A stretch of 64,000 nt of DNA from Knoxdaviesia capensis (lineage: Eukaryota > Ascomycota > Sordariomycetes > Microascales > Gondwanamycetaceae): positions 188,462 through 252,461 of the forward strand of contig LNGK01000014.1 of the NCBI GenBank assembly GCA_001510575.1. Reading direction: 5' to 3'. The notes under the pieces were generated by a model, which did not search any database, was not told the origin of the DNA, and worked only from the letters and a program-made list of their open reading frames with translations. How positions within the stretch are numbered: the stretch's first letter is position 1; every line of letters starts with the position of its first letter. This document shows, piece by piece, positions 54,783-64,000 of this stretch. The translations under genes and the position numbers were made by a program.

Positions 54783-57700
54783 ATGCACCAACAACCACGG
54801 GCACCTCCGCGGGCCGCCTCCCCGGCCTCTCCCACCATGAACCCAGCCCGAACCAACAACCCGCGGGATCCCAATATCCAGCCTGCGTCGGCCCCCTCCA
54901 GCGCCCGACCTCGTACAGGCTCGGAAATGTCGTCACACTCGCGCCGTGGGTCTGTAGCCTCGCCCGCTGCTTCTGAGACACCAACCGGTGGCGTGTCTCT
55001 AGATTCGGCAAAGAAGCTTGACCAGATTGTCACGGTATATATCCATTCATTCCATGGGAAACCACACATCCGAAAGAAACATTCCTGTGGTTGGCCGCTC
55101 AAGTGCTTGATGGCCAGCCTCCTTCTGGTGGAAGATCTCATGTTAACTGACCATGCTGTTTTTGCTAGAACTTCTTTCTGAAAACTGTGGCTTTGATTCT
55201 GGAAGCTAGAGTTAAGGATCTTCGGCCGCTCGTTACAAATAAGGGAATCCGTAAGAATGTTTGGGTAAGGCTTCCATTTCGTTATCTTGCAAGGGAGGCA
55301 GCATTCCTTAAGGATATCTATGCTCTCCTAAGCTCTCTGTATCTTCTCGGTTGGGCTTATCACTAATGGCATATCTCTCCTCCTTGTGCTTTAGTTCCAA
55401 CTTGAGACGATCGACTTCGAGAACTTCCGAGACGAGCTGCGAACCTGGAGATTCAGCAACGCTTTCGACAACCTGCCTCCTGTGCTGATCCTCGAGACAT
55501 ACCTCGACGCCTCGAAGCTGACCACTAGCCAGGGTCTCGTCATCGTCGACGAAAACGGCAAGCGGTGGAATGTCCTGGACGCGCTCAACTCGTCGGGCTC
55601 AAGCACGGGAAATGCTGCCGGCGTCACCAACCGAAACACCGAGGTGATTCTCGAACGCTGGCGGATAGACCTGACTCCGTCGGCTCTGGATAGCAGCGAA
55701 GACTTTGGGCATGTCCTTCCGGTGGTCTACAAGCAGGCGATCGTCTATTTCCGTGCCCTCTACACGTTTATCTACCTCATCCCGACATACCGCATCGCCT
55801 CGCAAGCGCGGGCGAAGACGGTTCACCCATGCCTCATCCCCCAGTGCCGGATCCGGATCGGCTCCGGTGATATTGATCCGCGGGATGATCCGCTCCGCCG
55901 GCCGCTGTGCGACGCATTTGGCGATGTTGTGTCGACCGTCAGCTTCGGAAACCTGGATGTCCCCGTTGGCAAGATGTCAGTGTCTTTGACCTACCGAAAC
56001 GACTGCAACTTCCGGGTTGACGACTCCGAGGCTTTGCTAAGCTCGCACTTTATGGGAGTTGATGAGAACTTTTTCAAACCCTCGTTCCAACAGTCACGAC
56101 CCCGCCACCGCGACCCCGCCGACTCGTATTCTGAGCAGCGTGGGTCTGTTCCCCCCCAATCGCATGGGCAAGATCGGGGCAAGGTTTCGTCTCGTCAACA
56201 ACATGCGACACGCCCGCAACTCACGCAGCCGTATGGCAGCCTGTCAACATTCCACGGCGATGGACCGCTGGGCACGAGCCCGATATCGGCGCTTAAGGCC
56301 GTGCCTGTACCTGGAGGCTCGGATACCAGTTCGCCGCCCGAGTCTGCCTCCACCAGTGTCAACGCTGTCCCCGACCCTCCGCATTCTCTGCCCGTGACCG
56401 GCCATCTATCAACCTTGCGAGGTGGCCCGGCTCGACCGTTTCCAGTCAACACCTCGGGCGGTGCTAGCATCACTGCTGGTGGTGCTGCCACGGGAAGAGC
56501 CACTCCAGGTGCAAGTGTAACGGGCGGCCGGCCTCATTCCGGATCGTTTCAAAGCTTCCACCCGTTCAAGGCAGGCTCGCTCTCGGGGTCACCGGTGCCC
56601 CGGACACATGAGTCAGAGTCACCTGCATCGCCCCATTCTCTGGCACGGGGTGGCGGCCTGTCCTCATACGGAAGTCACACGCGCAACCGATCATCGCTGA
56701 CGGCAGGAATGCCGGCGTCGTTGCGCGGACCAGCCTCTGTCGAGGCCAGCCATCAGTTGGGGCTTGCTAGTTCGCCGAAGCCGTCGTCTACCAGTCGTTA
56801 CAGTAGTAGCTTTACGCATAGACGCGGCCGGCCGTCGTTCAGCAACCCCAGCAAGCCGGTGGATGATGACCAGGTCAGCAGCGGGCGCCAGAGCATGGCG
56901 TCGTCGATGGTCCAGCCTGGATCGGGCCTGCTTGCCGAGACGGGTGCGGTGGCCAGCTCGGGCTCCCTTCACACTGATGAAGACAACATTTCCGACTTTC
57001 TGAAGCTTCTCGACAGCAAGAAGAACCTGAAGCTGTTTGAGAGCACGCGCAAGGTGGATACCTCGTCCAACCGCACCATCGCGCAGCTCTCCCGGTTCCA
57101 GAACATGCGCGAGTCCAACAACCATCTCACAGACTCGATGGCATCGTCGACACAGATGTTCCGGTCATCGTGCAACCCCAGCGTGCCCAAGCAGCCGTTG
57201 GCCTCGGGTGCGACGCAGAGCGGAGCCACCAGTGCCATTGGTGTTCCCAGTGGAGCGTCGGTTTCGGCGTCATCGTCACCTGGCGCCAAGGCAGTCTCCC
57301 CGTACACGTCTCATACGCCCGCCATTCCGTCGCGGCTGAGCGAGAATGCCATCATGGATGACTCTGCCGAGCAGGCTGCGAGAATTTCCGCGCGCAGTCG
57401 CACGGGGCTCGAGCGCGGGTTCCGAGGCGAACTTAGCCGGGATGACACCATCAAGCCTGAGAACCGTGGGGCTATCGACATTCCCGTGTCACCGAGGCTC
57501 ATGGGACACACGCGAGGCTCGGGTGCTGTGCCGCTGACTACCGACTCTCTCGGCGACGACGATGAAGACGATGGCGATGACCTGCCGTTTGGCCCTCCTG
57601 TGCTGAGTGACGCCTCGGCTGAGGTCCGAACGGCATCGGGACGGGCCATCATGCGGGGCGCGCAATCTAAGGACGATGGCGGTGCCAGCGTGGCCGGTGG

Positions 57701-58208
57701 AGTTGGCGGCATCCGAGCTGCTGTGGCGGCATCGGGAACGTCGGCAATGACTGCTGCCGTTGTTGCAGCTGCCGAGGCAGGCGGTGATGCTGCAGCCAGC
57801 ACACCCACCGGAATTGCTAGCTCGTTCGATCGTCCGGCACTGTCCAGTTCCCCGTTTGGCCGTCGGCGGTTTGTCGGGCTCGGAAGCACGGTGAGCCGCA
57901 GTGTGGGCCAGGGTCCCAGTGGCACCATGTCCCCTCCGCCTCTTGCGCGGCCTGGTAGCAGCAGTGCTATGGTAGCCGGCGGAATCGGGGCCGGTGCTGA
58001 CCGTGGGCTGACCATGTCGACCCGCGGTAGCCTGGGAAGCGGACGGTTCTCTGGTGGCCGGGTGCCTTCCGGGGCCAGCAGCACCACTGGCGGCGCCGCG
58101 GTAGATGGCGACCCCGAGGCCGAAGAGGAACCGTTCTTCTTCGACATGTCGGAGATGGAGTCCCGGCGCAGCCTGGAAGAGGCGCGGGCCCGTCAAGGGC
58201 GTCCGTAG
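54783..58208 (+). CDS. atg13: Autophagy protein Atg13 with HORMA domain, 1053 aa
   Basis: Three exons, 54783-55034, 55169-55264 and 55395-58208, flank introns of 134 and 130 bp (GTATAT and GTAAGG donors, both TAG acceptors). Atg13 is the phospho-regulated scaffold of the Atg1 kinase complex that starts autophagosome formation under TORC1 control. The first 75 residues are a disordered Pro/Ala/Ser-rich extension. The HORMA domain then runs from KKLDQIVTNFFLKTVALILEARV (across intron 1) through WFQLETIDFENFRDELRTW (across intron 2), LVIVDENGKRW and VVYKQAIVYFRALYTFIYLIPTYRIASQ, to about residue 300. The rest is Ser/Gly-rich. It contains a motif resembling the Atg17-binding region of characterised Atg13 (NISDFLKLLDSKKNLKLFE), and acidic-hydrophobic patches DDLPFGPPVLSD and EEEPFFFDMSEM near the C-terminus. 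Those patches resemble Atg1- and Atg17-binding peptides. The start has an A at -3. Internal in-frame methionines at codon 19 or 49 remain possible. Confidence 0.93.
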
Positions 58209-59723
58209 GTGCTCTGCGCATCGAGCTGCCTCGCTCCTTGGTACGACGACTCGGGGGTTTGTGTCGCCTAATCGATCGTACTTGTCCGTTTTTCTCCACT
58301 GTTCCATTCATACAATGTTGGCCGTTTCTTTCTCCATTACGCTCTTCTCCCTTTCCTACAACTCTGTTCATCATGGACTTTCCTTCTTCTCTCATCGTTT
58401 AAGACACAGCAGATTGGTAACAACGCGGTTTTTTTTCTTATCTTTCCCTTCTTGACTTGTGGTTTCTATTGTTATTTTATTATGTCTTAGGTTTCCGGAT
58501 ACCAACGGCGGGATACGGAGAGACACCATGGAAGGGCGACCGAGCATTTTCTGTTTTCTTTTTTCTTTTCTCTGTTTCTGGAATTCTGTTGTTTATACTA
58601 TTACTCATGTCAAGGCGGAACTCATATACTGTGTGTTTGGACTGGTTTTTGTTCTTTTCGGTGCTTTTCTTTTCTTTTTTCTTTTCTTTTTTGTTTTTCT
58701 GTGGACTTGGTACTTTTTCTAGATGTTCGTCTTTTTTCCGTTTTCTGCTTGGGAGTCCTGGGGGCGGTTATGGGAAGCTGTTAATATTCTTTCTGCTTTA
58801 TGGTTTTCGTGTATTTTTTTCTGTCTCCAAAGAATGACATTGACATATCCTAGTTCACCACGATCGTTCTGCTTCTCTATCCTGCTTGCGCTATGTTGGA
58901 GATGCAACCCACAGTTAGGGTCACCAACCCTAAGCGGCACATACAGTCAACGGAAACAGTGCAACACCACCACCAGCACTGTATGGACCCTCGCTTGTTT
59001 TAAGGCTGAACTTTTTTTTTGTTGACTTTCGGATTTCTGTTGCTCTGGAGATTTTCACAGCTTCACCATCTTTTTTTGTCTCCATTTGTTTTTTCCCCAG
59101 TCATTTTCATCCCCTGCATCTTCACACAGCTTCACGCAGTTCCGGCACAATTACAGTGGTTAAAGCAAACGATTCAACCCCTGTATCAAGCCTGGAAAGT
59201 GAAGATCTCTGCATTTCGGCTGCACGGTTGGTTCACGGTTGCTTATCATATCAGGTTATCAGCATTTGTGGTTCTGGTCCCCTCTATTTGTTTTTCTTGG
59301 GTTGGGCTTGGGTCTGGTTTATAAGACTCTCGGTATTCCTTTCCTCTGTGTCTTTTCCCTGGTGAACAGGCTTCTTCTTCTGTTATCCATGTCTCTGTTC
59401 TGTTTGCTCTGTGTCTCAACTTGAAGCCAGAACTTAAAGCTATTCCCTCCCCATTAGCAACCACATCTTATGAAGTCAGTGCTACTGCCTTCTAACCTTT
59501 CCCGTCTCACCTTTCCCGCCGTATCTAACATTCACCGATCACGTCCAGGAAACCCGGAGCCGAGTTTGCCTTCAAGCCGCGGAACACTCTCCGAGACTCT
59601 CGGCACAACACGGAGCCTTCCCCCGACCCGGAACCGAACCACGACAGTCTCGCGTCGATCCCTCGGTCGGAAGCAAACAATCTTCCTCGCTCCTCAACAA
59701 TCTCACACACTTATCCCTCTACA
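58209..59723. other. Spacer between Atg13 and the SNF2 gene
   Basis: About 1.5 kb with no supportable gene. The plus strand is very T-rich, first as the Atg13 3' untranslated region and then as the pyrimidine-rich leader of the SNF2 gene. An inverted TTAGGGT pair lies at 58915-58933. Confidence 0.6.
58915..58933. promoter_or_regulatory. Inverted telobox pair, 7-bp arms
   Basis: TTAGGGT, a 5-base spacer and ACCCTAA form a perfect inverted repeat about 790 bases before the SNF2 ATG. It resembles the inverted site at 40498-40512. Confidence 0.45.
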
Positions 59724-62700
59724 ATGTCTCAGCGGACGTCTGATGCCCCGGCCGGTGCCGGCGGCAGCGCGGCCCCGTCGAACGCGCAGCCGGGCTCGCA
59801 GGCCCTTCCTATTGAGTTGGACTGGTTCGACATGGGCGACTCGCCGGTGCGGTCGTTCTCGCGTACTACTAGCAGCAGCACCGCCGGGCCCGGCGCCGAA
59901 CCGGACGGCTTCGACGTTTCGCTGCTGTCGACCACCACGGCCCGCAAGCCGATGTTTTCGCTGCCGGCCACCAACCAGCGGTCCAACGCCCACACCCAGC
60001 TCGTGTCGTCCCGCAAGCAGAAGGCCGAAACTAGCATGTTCATCCAGCAGCGTGGACACCCCGAGCACCACCTGACCGCCGCCAACCCGTACCGCGTGCC
60101 GGCCCCGCTGGCGCGCACCGCCGCCCCGATGTCGCGGCCGCAGGCGAAGGCCGAGACCTTTGGCTCACAGGACGCGTGGCCGCCGAAACCCACCACCACT
60201 ACGTTCTTGGAATCGGTTCCGGGCGCCATCAAGTCGGACGAGTTCTTCCTCGACCCGGCCAAGGCGTCGGCCGATCTGAAGGCCTTGCTGGAGGGCGGCA
60301 TGGACGATGACGACGCCGACGAAGATGACGATGGCGGTGACGACGGCAAGGCTGCTGCAGCTTTAGCCACAACACCAGCAAGGTCTGAGCCTGTTGCCCA
60401 AGAGGAGCCAGCTTTGAAGTCCATCCCGACAGCTACTACTACTACCACCACCACCACCACAGCGAAGCCGAAGCGCGAGCGGCGATATAAGGAGGAGTGG
60501 ATGCGTGACGGTAGCCTTCCCGGCTTGACCGTGCAGCTGCTTCCTCACCAGGTTGAAGGCGTGACGTGGATGAAGGGCCGCGAACTCGGCCCCGTCAAGC
60601 GGGGTCGTGTGCCCAAGGGCGGCATCCTCGCTGACGATATGGGATTGGGCAAGACCCTACAGACGCTGTCCCTGATCCTGACGAACCAACGCCCCTCATC
60701 CAACGACGACGCCGGCTGGAAGAAGCACTACGAGGGAATTAAGAAGCCTACGCTCGTGGTTGCGCCTCTGGCTCTGATCCGCCAGTGGGAGCAGGAAATC
60801 AAGGAGAAGATCACGTCCGACCGTCGGCTGAACGTGTGCGTGCACCACGGCCCGACTCGCACCAAACACGCCTCCGAACTCACGCGCTTCGACGTCGTCA
60901 TCACCACGTACCAGACCCTGGTGTCCGAGCACGGCGCATCATCCGCTACGCCGGAAGCCGGCCCGCAGGCCGGGTGCTTCGGAGTCCACTGGTGGCGTGT
61001 GGTGCTGGACGAAGCCCACTCTATCAAGAACCGCAACGCCAAGTCCACCAAGGCCTGCTGTGCGCTGCGGTCCGAGTTCCGCTGGTGTCTGACGGGGACT
61101 CCAATGCAGAACAACCTCGACGAGCTGCACTCGCTGGTGGCGTTCTTGCGGGTCAGCCCGTACGACGACCTGCGTCACTGGCGCTCGCAGATTGACGCGC
61201 CCATGCGTATGGGCCAGGGCCATATTGCCCTGCGTCGCCTGCACAGCTTGCTGCAGTGCTTCATGAAACGGCGCACAAAGCAGATTCTGCGCGAAGAGGG
61301 TGCGCTGGTGCCCGGTGGCAAGGCGGCCATGGAAGCGGCCGAGAGGGAGGAGGCGGCAGCAGCAGCGGAAGCACTCAAGAGCGGGACGTCCGACACCAAG
61401 GATAAGGATGGCCCGGCGGCTGCTGCCGCCGCTGCTCTGAAGAAGAAGAAGCAGCCGGGATTCCGCGTCACCGAGCGCAAGGTGGTGCCGGTGGTGGCGG
61501 AGTTTACCCCCGCCGAAAAGCGTTTCTACGAGCGTCTGGAGCAGCGTGCTGACAAGAGCATCGAGCGCATGATGAAGGGCCGTGTCAACTACGCCAATGC
61601 GCTCGTGCTGCTCCTCCGCCTGCGCCAGGCCTGCAACCACCCGAAGCTGGTGTCGAGCCGTATTGATGGCGATGCCTGGTCGGTTGGATCGGGCGCTGGC
61701 GCCGGCGGCGCAAACAAGGGCGGCCGCGCCGGGGGTGCCACCAAGGGCTCGCAGGCCCCGGCCGACGATGTTGATTCCATGCTCGATATGTTCGCTGGCA
61801 TGGGCATCGAGGCCAAGACCTGCGGCATTTGCGGGCGGGACCTGCCGCGCGGCAAGCCGAAGCTGCCCGGTAGTGCGGAGGAGGATACCTGCGCGGAGTG
61901 CCTGAAGGACCTGGAGTTCTTCAACGACGCGGAGATGGCGCAGTTGAACTCGAAGCTGGACGCGCGCAAGAAGAAGCCCAGCAAGTCGAAGAAGTCGAAG
62001 AAGTCGAAGAAGGGCAAGCCGAAGAAGGAACAGCAGCCTGCCCGAGCACGCCGGGGAGCTGCCCGCCGCATCGTCGAAGATAGTGACGACGACGACGAGG
62101 AGGAGGAGGAGGAGGGCAGCTGGCTGGTGGGCGAGGACCAGCGCGGGTCGCTGCGGCTGGGCAAGGCCGGCGGCCAGTCGGACGAGGACGCCGAGAACGG
62201 CGGTGACTGGATCGGTAGCGACGACTCGGACCACGCGTCGGAGGCCGAGGAGGCCGCGAACGGGTCGACCCTCAGCAGCTTTATTGTGGATGATGAGGAC
62301 GACCGGCCGGCGTTTAGTGACGACGAGGATGCCGACTTGCCGCCCATTGGCAGGCTGCTGTCGGCCAAGCATGACAAGAAGAAGAGCAAGAGCAAGGATG
62401 TCAAGGCCAACGGCGGGCGCCGCGGTCGCATGATTGTCGATAGTGACGACGAGAGTGACACCGCCGGCGAAGACGATTCCGAGTCTGAGTCTACATCGGA
62501 ATCCGACTCTGACGATTCCGGCTCCGACGCGGATTTCGGCCCCGTGTCCCGCGGCCCGTCGGCCGCCGACCCGGTGCTGGCCTCGTCCAAGGTCCGCGAG
62601 CTCCGCCGCATCCTGGCGGCCGAGACCCCCGAGCACAAGTTCATCGTGTTCTCGCAGTTCACCACGATGCTCGACATGGTCGAGCCGTTCCTGCGGCGCG

Positions 62701-63248
62701 ACGGGCTCGGCTACGCGCGCTATGATGGCTCGATGCGCAACGACGAGCGCGAGGCCGCGCTCAAGAGCCTGCGCACCGAGAAGCGCACGCGCGTGCTCCT
62801 GTGCAGCCTGATGTGCGGCTCGCTCGGCCTCAACCTGACCGCCGCGACGCGCGTGGTCATCCTCGAGCCGTTCTGGAACCCGTTCATCGAGGAGCAGGCC
62901 ATCGACCGCGTGCACCGGCTGACGCAGACCGTCGACGTGGTGATCTACAAGCTGACGGTGGCCGGCACCGTCGAGGAGCGCATTCTCGCGCTGCAGGCGC
63001 GCAAGCGGCTGCTGGCCGAGCAGACCATCGAGGGCAGCATGAAGAAGGGCGGCATGAAGCTGGGGCTCAACGAGCTGCTCGATCTGTTCAAGCCGCGCTC
63101 GGCGGGCGCGCCGCCCGGCCCGGCGGATCCGGCCGCCGCGGTGGGCGGTGTCCCGGGCGACGTGGTCTCGTCGGCCCGGCTTGAGGGCGGGGTCATGCGG
63201 CCGAAGGTGCGGCGCGAGGAGAGCGAGACCTTTGGACGGCGGTGGTAG
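59724..63248 (+). CDS. SNF2-family DNA-dependent ATPase, Rad5/Rad16/Uls1-like, 1174 aa
   Basis: A single-exon gene starting in context TACAATGTC. SNF2 ATPases use ATP to translocate on DNA and remodel chromatin or protein-DNA complexes in the nucleus. The N-terminal 250 residues are low-complexity. The first helicase lobe starts near 265 with LLPHQVEGVTWM. It carries the Walker A motif GGILADDMGLGKTLQT (Lys near 309), PTLVVAPLALIRQWEQEI, the DEAH box at 429 (VVLDEAHSIKN) and LTGTPMQNNLDEL. A Cys cluster at 700-726 (CGICGRDL, then CAEC) sits where Rad5/Rad16/Uls1 proteins carry a RING finger, but shows only four cysteines. A Lys-rich and then Asp/Glu/Ser-rich insertion follows. The second lobe (near 960-1110) has KFIVFSQFTTMLDMVEPFL, SLMCGSLGLNLTAATRVVILEPFWNPFIEEQAIDRVHRLTQT and EERI. 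These place it in the Rad5/16-like branch. Orthology to a named yeast protein is not assured. Confidence 0.9.
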   Translation: MSQRTSDAPAGAGGSAAPSNAQPGSQALPIELDWFDMGDSPVRSFSRTTSSSTAGPGAEPDGFDVSLLSTTTARKPMFSLPATNQRSNAHTQLVSSRKQKAETSMFIQQRGHPEHHLTAANPYRVPAPLARTAAPMSRPQAKAETFGSQDAWPPKPTTTTFLESVPGAIKSDEFFLDPAKASADLKALLEGGMDDDDADEDDDGGDDGKAAAALATTPARSEPVAQEEPALKSIPTATTTTTTTTTAKPKRERRYKEEWMRDGSLPGLTVQLLPHQVEGVTWMKGRELGPVKRGRVPKGGILADDMGLGKTLQTLSLILTNQRPSSNDDAGWKKHYEGIKKPTLVVAPLALIRQWEQEIKEKITSDRRLNVCVHHGPTRTKHASELTRFDVVITTYQTLVSEHGASSATPEAGPQAGCFGVHWWRVVLDEAHSIKNRNAKSTKACCALRSEFRWCLTGTPMQNNLDELHSLVAFLRVSPYDDLRHWRSQIDAPMRMGQGHIALRRLHSLLQCFMKRRTKQILREEGALVPGGKAAMEAAEREEAAAAAEALKSGTSDTKDKDGPAAAAAAALKKKKQPGFRVTERKVVPVVAEFTPAEKRFYERLEQRADKSIERMMKGRVNYANALVLLLRLRQACNHPKLVSSRIDGDAWSVGSGAGAGGANKGGRAGGATKGSQAPADDVDSMLDMFAGMGIEAKTCGICGRDLPRGKPKLPGSAEEDTCAECLKDLEFFNDAEMAQLNSKLDARKKKPSKSKKSKKSKKGKPKKEQQPARARRGAARRIVEDSDDDDEEEEEEGSWLVGEDQRGSLRLGKAGGQSDEDAENGGDWIGSDDSDHASEAEEAANGSTLSSFIVDDEDDRPAFSDDEDADLPPIGRLLSAKHDKKKSKSKDVKANGGRRGRMIVDSDDESDTAGEDDSESESTSESDSDDSGSDADFGPVSRGPSAADPVLASSKVRELRRILAAETPEHKFIVFSQFTTMLDMVEPFLRRDGLGYARYDGSMRNDEREAALKSLRTEKRTRVLLCSLMCGSLGLNLTAATRVVILEPFWNPFIEEQAIDRVHRLTQTVDVVIYKLTVAGTVEERILALQARKRLLAEQTIEGSMKKGGMKLGLNELLDLFKPRSAGAPPGPADPAAAVGGVPGDVVSSARLEGGVMRPKVRREESETFGRRW

Positions 63249-63733
63249 ATGATTTTTTTTGTTCTTTTTTCCGGTGCGGGCGGTACAACGACATGTTGAC
63301 TTGGAATGGGTGGGTTTTTGGCGTGGGTATTATCGGGTGCACTTCCTCGGGTTATCTCAATAGACTTTCGGTATTTGACGAGCTTTTCTTAATGAATCAA
63401 AAGCACAAATTGTATGAAAGAACGGTACAGATTCTCACAAAAGCCGGTCTCAGCGTGGAAGGAAAATACCAGAGTGCCAGTACTGCAAAGGTCGGTCCTT
63501 CAGACGTACAAAACCGGCATATATATATATTCGAGAAACATGCAAGTATCCGCGTGGAACATCTCAAGATTAAGCATACGACACGAACAAACAACTAATC
63601 CTCGTAGAATACCAACACAAAAGTCCCAGTATCAACGTTAACAACAAAAAACACTCGCGGTCCTCCCAGCACAAACTAGCATAAACCCATGAGCCCAAAC
63701 ACTGCCTCCTCTCAATCTCGATCACTTAGTTCT
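63249..63733. other. Spacer between convergent 3' ends
   Basis: About 480 bases between the SNF2 stop and the stop of the gene at the right edge. An AT microsatellite-like stretch lies near 63520. No gene is seen. Confidence 0.6.
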
Positions 63734-64000
63734 CTACCGGTAGTAATCGTCCGGATCCGGCGCTCCCGAGTCCGCCGTCGGCACGTACGGCCGGTACTGG
63801 CCCTGCGGCGCTCCAGCCGCGGGGGCCTGCTGGCTGGGCAGCCCCTGGCGGTGGTCGAACGGGTTCGTCGGTGCCCCGCTATTCGCCGCCGGGCCGCTGC
63901 CGGGGACCAGTGCGCCGGGGATCGGCGGCCGGCCGGCCGGGATGCCCACGGCCGGCGGCGGCGCGCTCGGCTCCGCGGGCGCATACGCCTTGTACGCCGT
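63734..64000 (-). CDS. 3' end of a gene running off the right edge; Pro/Gly/Ala-rich C-terminus
   Basis: The minus strand is open from the window edge to a TAG at 63736-63734, giving at least 88 residues, with no start inside the window. The visible part is rich in Pro, Gly and Ala. It contains PPPAVGIPAGRPPIPGALVPG, one NPF tripeptide (GAPTNPFDHRQ) and a C-terminal YRPYVPTADSGAPDPDDYYR. NPF motifs are ligands of EH domains in endocytic proteins, so an endocytic or trafficking adaptor is one possibility, but a single NPF is weak evidence. The codon bias (GC-rich third positions) matches the other real genes. I recognise no family. Confidence 0.65.
   Translation of the reverse strand, partial: TAYKAYAPAEPSAPPPAVGIPAGRPPIPGALVPGSGPAANSGAPTNPFDHRQGLPSQQAPAAGAPQGQYRPYVPTADSGAPDPDDYYR

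Noticed and set aside
60939..62915. 658-codon ORF on the minus strand opposite the SNF2 gene
   Set aside because: It mirrors the sense codon bias and has Leu/Arg/Ala/Val composition without motifs. The SNF2 frame has all the helicase motifs.
1..64000. tRNA and 5S rRNA genes
   Set aside because: I looked for B-box (GGTTCRANYCC) and 5S-like sequences by eye and found none with a matching acceptor stem; a covariance-model scan would be decisive.

Overview
The window looks like nuclear DNA of a filamentous ascomycete (Pezizomycotina). Genes are interrupted by short GT-AG introns of 57-134 bp with CTAAC-like branch sites just before the acceptor. Coding DNA is GC-rich at third positions while spacers are not. 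The gene content (an Atg13 with HORMA domain, Rad4/XPC, a Zn2Cys6 regulator, a Tho1-like SAP protein, a fungal arylamine N-acetyltransferase) fits that group. I cannot assign an order or genus from sequence alone. No transposon, rRNA, tRNA or CRISPR array was recognised.

Layout. 0.9-3.5 kb: a convergent pair, an arylamine N-acetyltransferase (+) and a secreted-type FAD-linked oxidoreductase (-), plausibly a detoxification pair. 6.3-7.3 kb: a Tho1/SAP mRNP protein behind four TTAGGG boxes. 7.3-19.4 kb: a 12-kb stretch with no gene I can support, ending in a pyrimidine-rich leader. 19.4-29.5 kb: three plus-strand genes: a 1674-residue disordered protein with a C-terminal methyltransferase-like fold, a probable mitochondrial tRNA m1A58 methyltransferase, and a sulfotransferase-like P-loop membrane protein. 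30.3-46.9 kb: four minus-strand genes: a Zn2Cys6 transcription factor whose DNA-binding domain is assembled through a 17-nt micro-exon, a coiled-coil protein with a C-terminal membrane anchor on a second exon, fumarylacetoacetase, and Rad4. 46.9-54.8 kb: a 7.9-kb divergent spacer. 54.8-63.2 kb: Atg13 and a SNF2-family ATPase (+). 63.7-64.0 kb: the 3' end of a gene that runs off the right edge.

The genes do not form an obvious biosynthetic cluster. Most are housekeeping functions: mRNA export, tRNA modification, tyrosine catabolism, nucleotide excision repair, chromatin remodelling and autophagy. The points most worth a second look are an in-frame TAG that separates a 65-codon ORF from the Rad4 reading frame, the micro-exon in the regulator (skipping it gives an immediate stop), the tail-anchored coiled-coil gene, and repeated or inverted TTAGGG boxes in the spacers. 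Exon boundaries were read by eye from splice signals and reading frame. All functions are inferred from motifs, without database searches.
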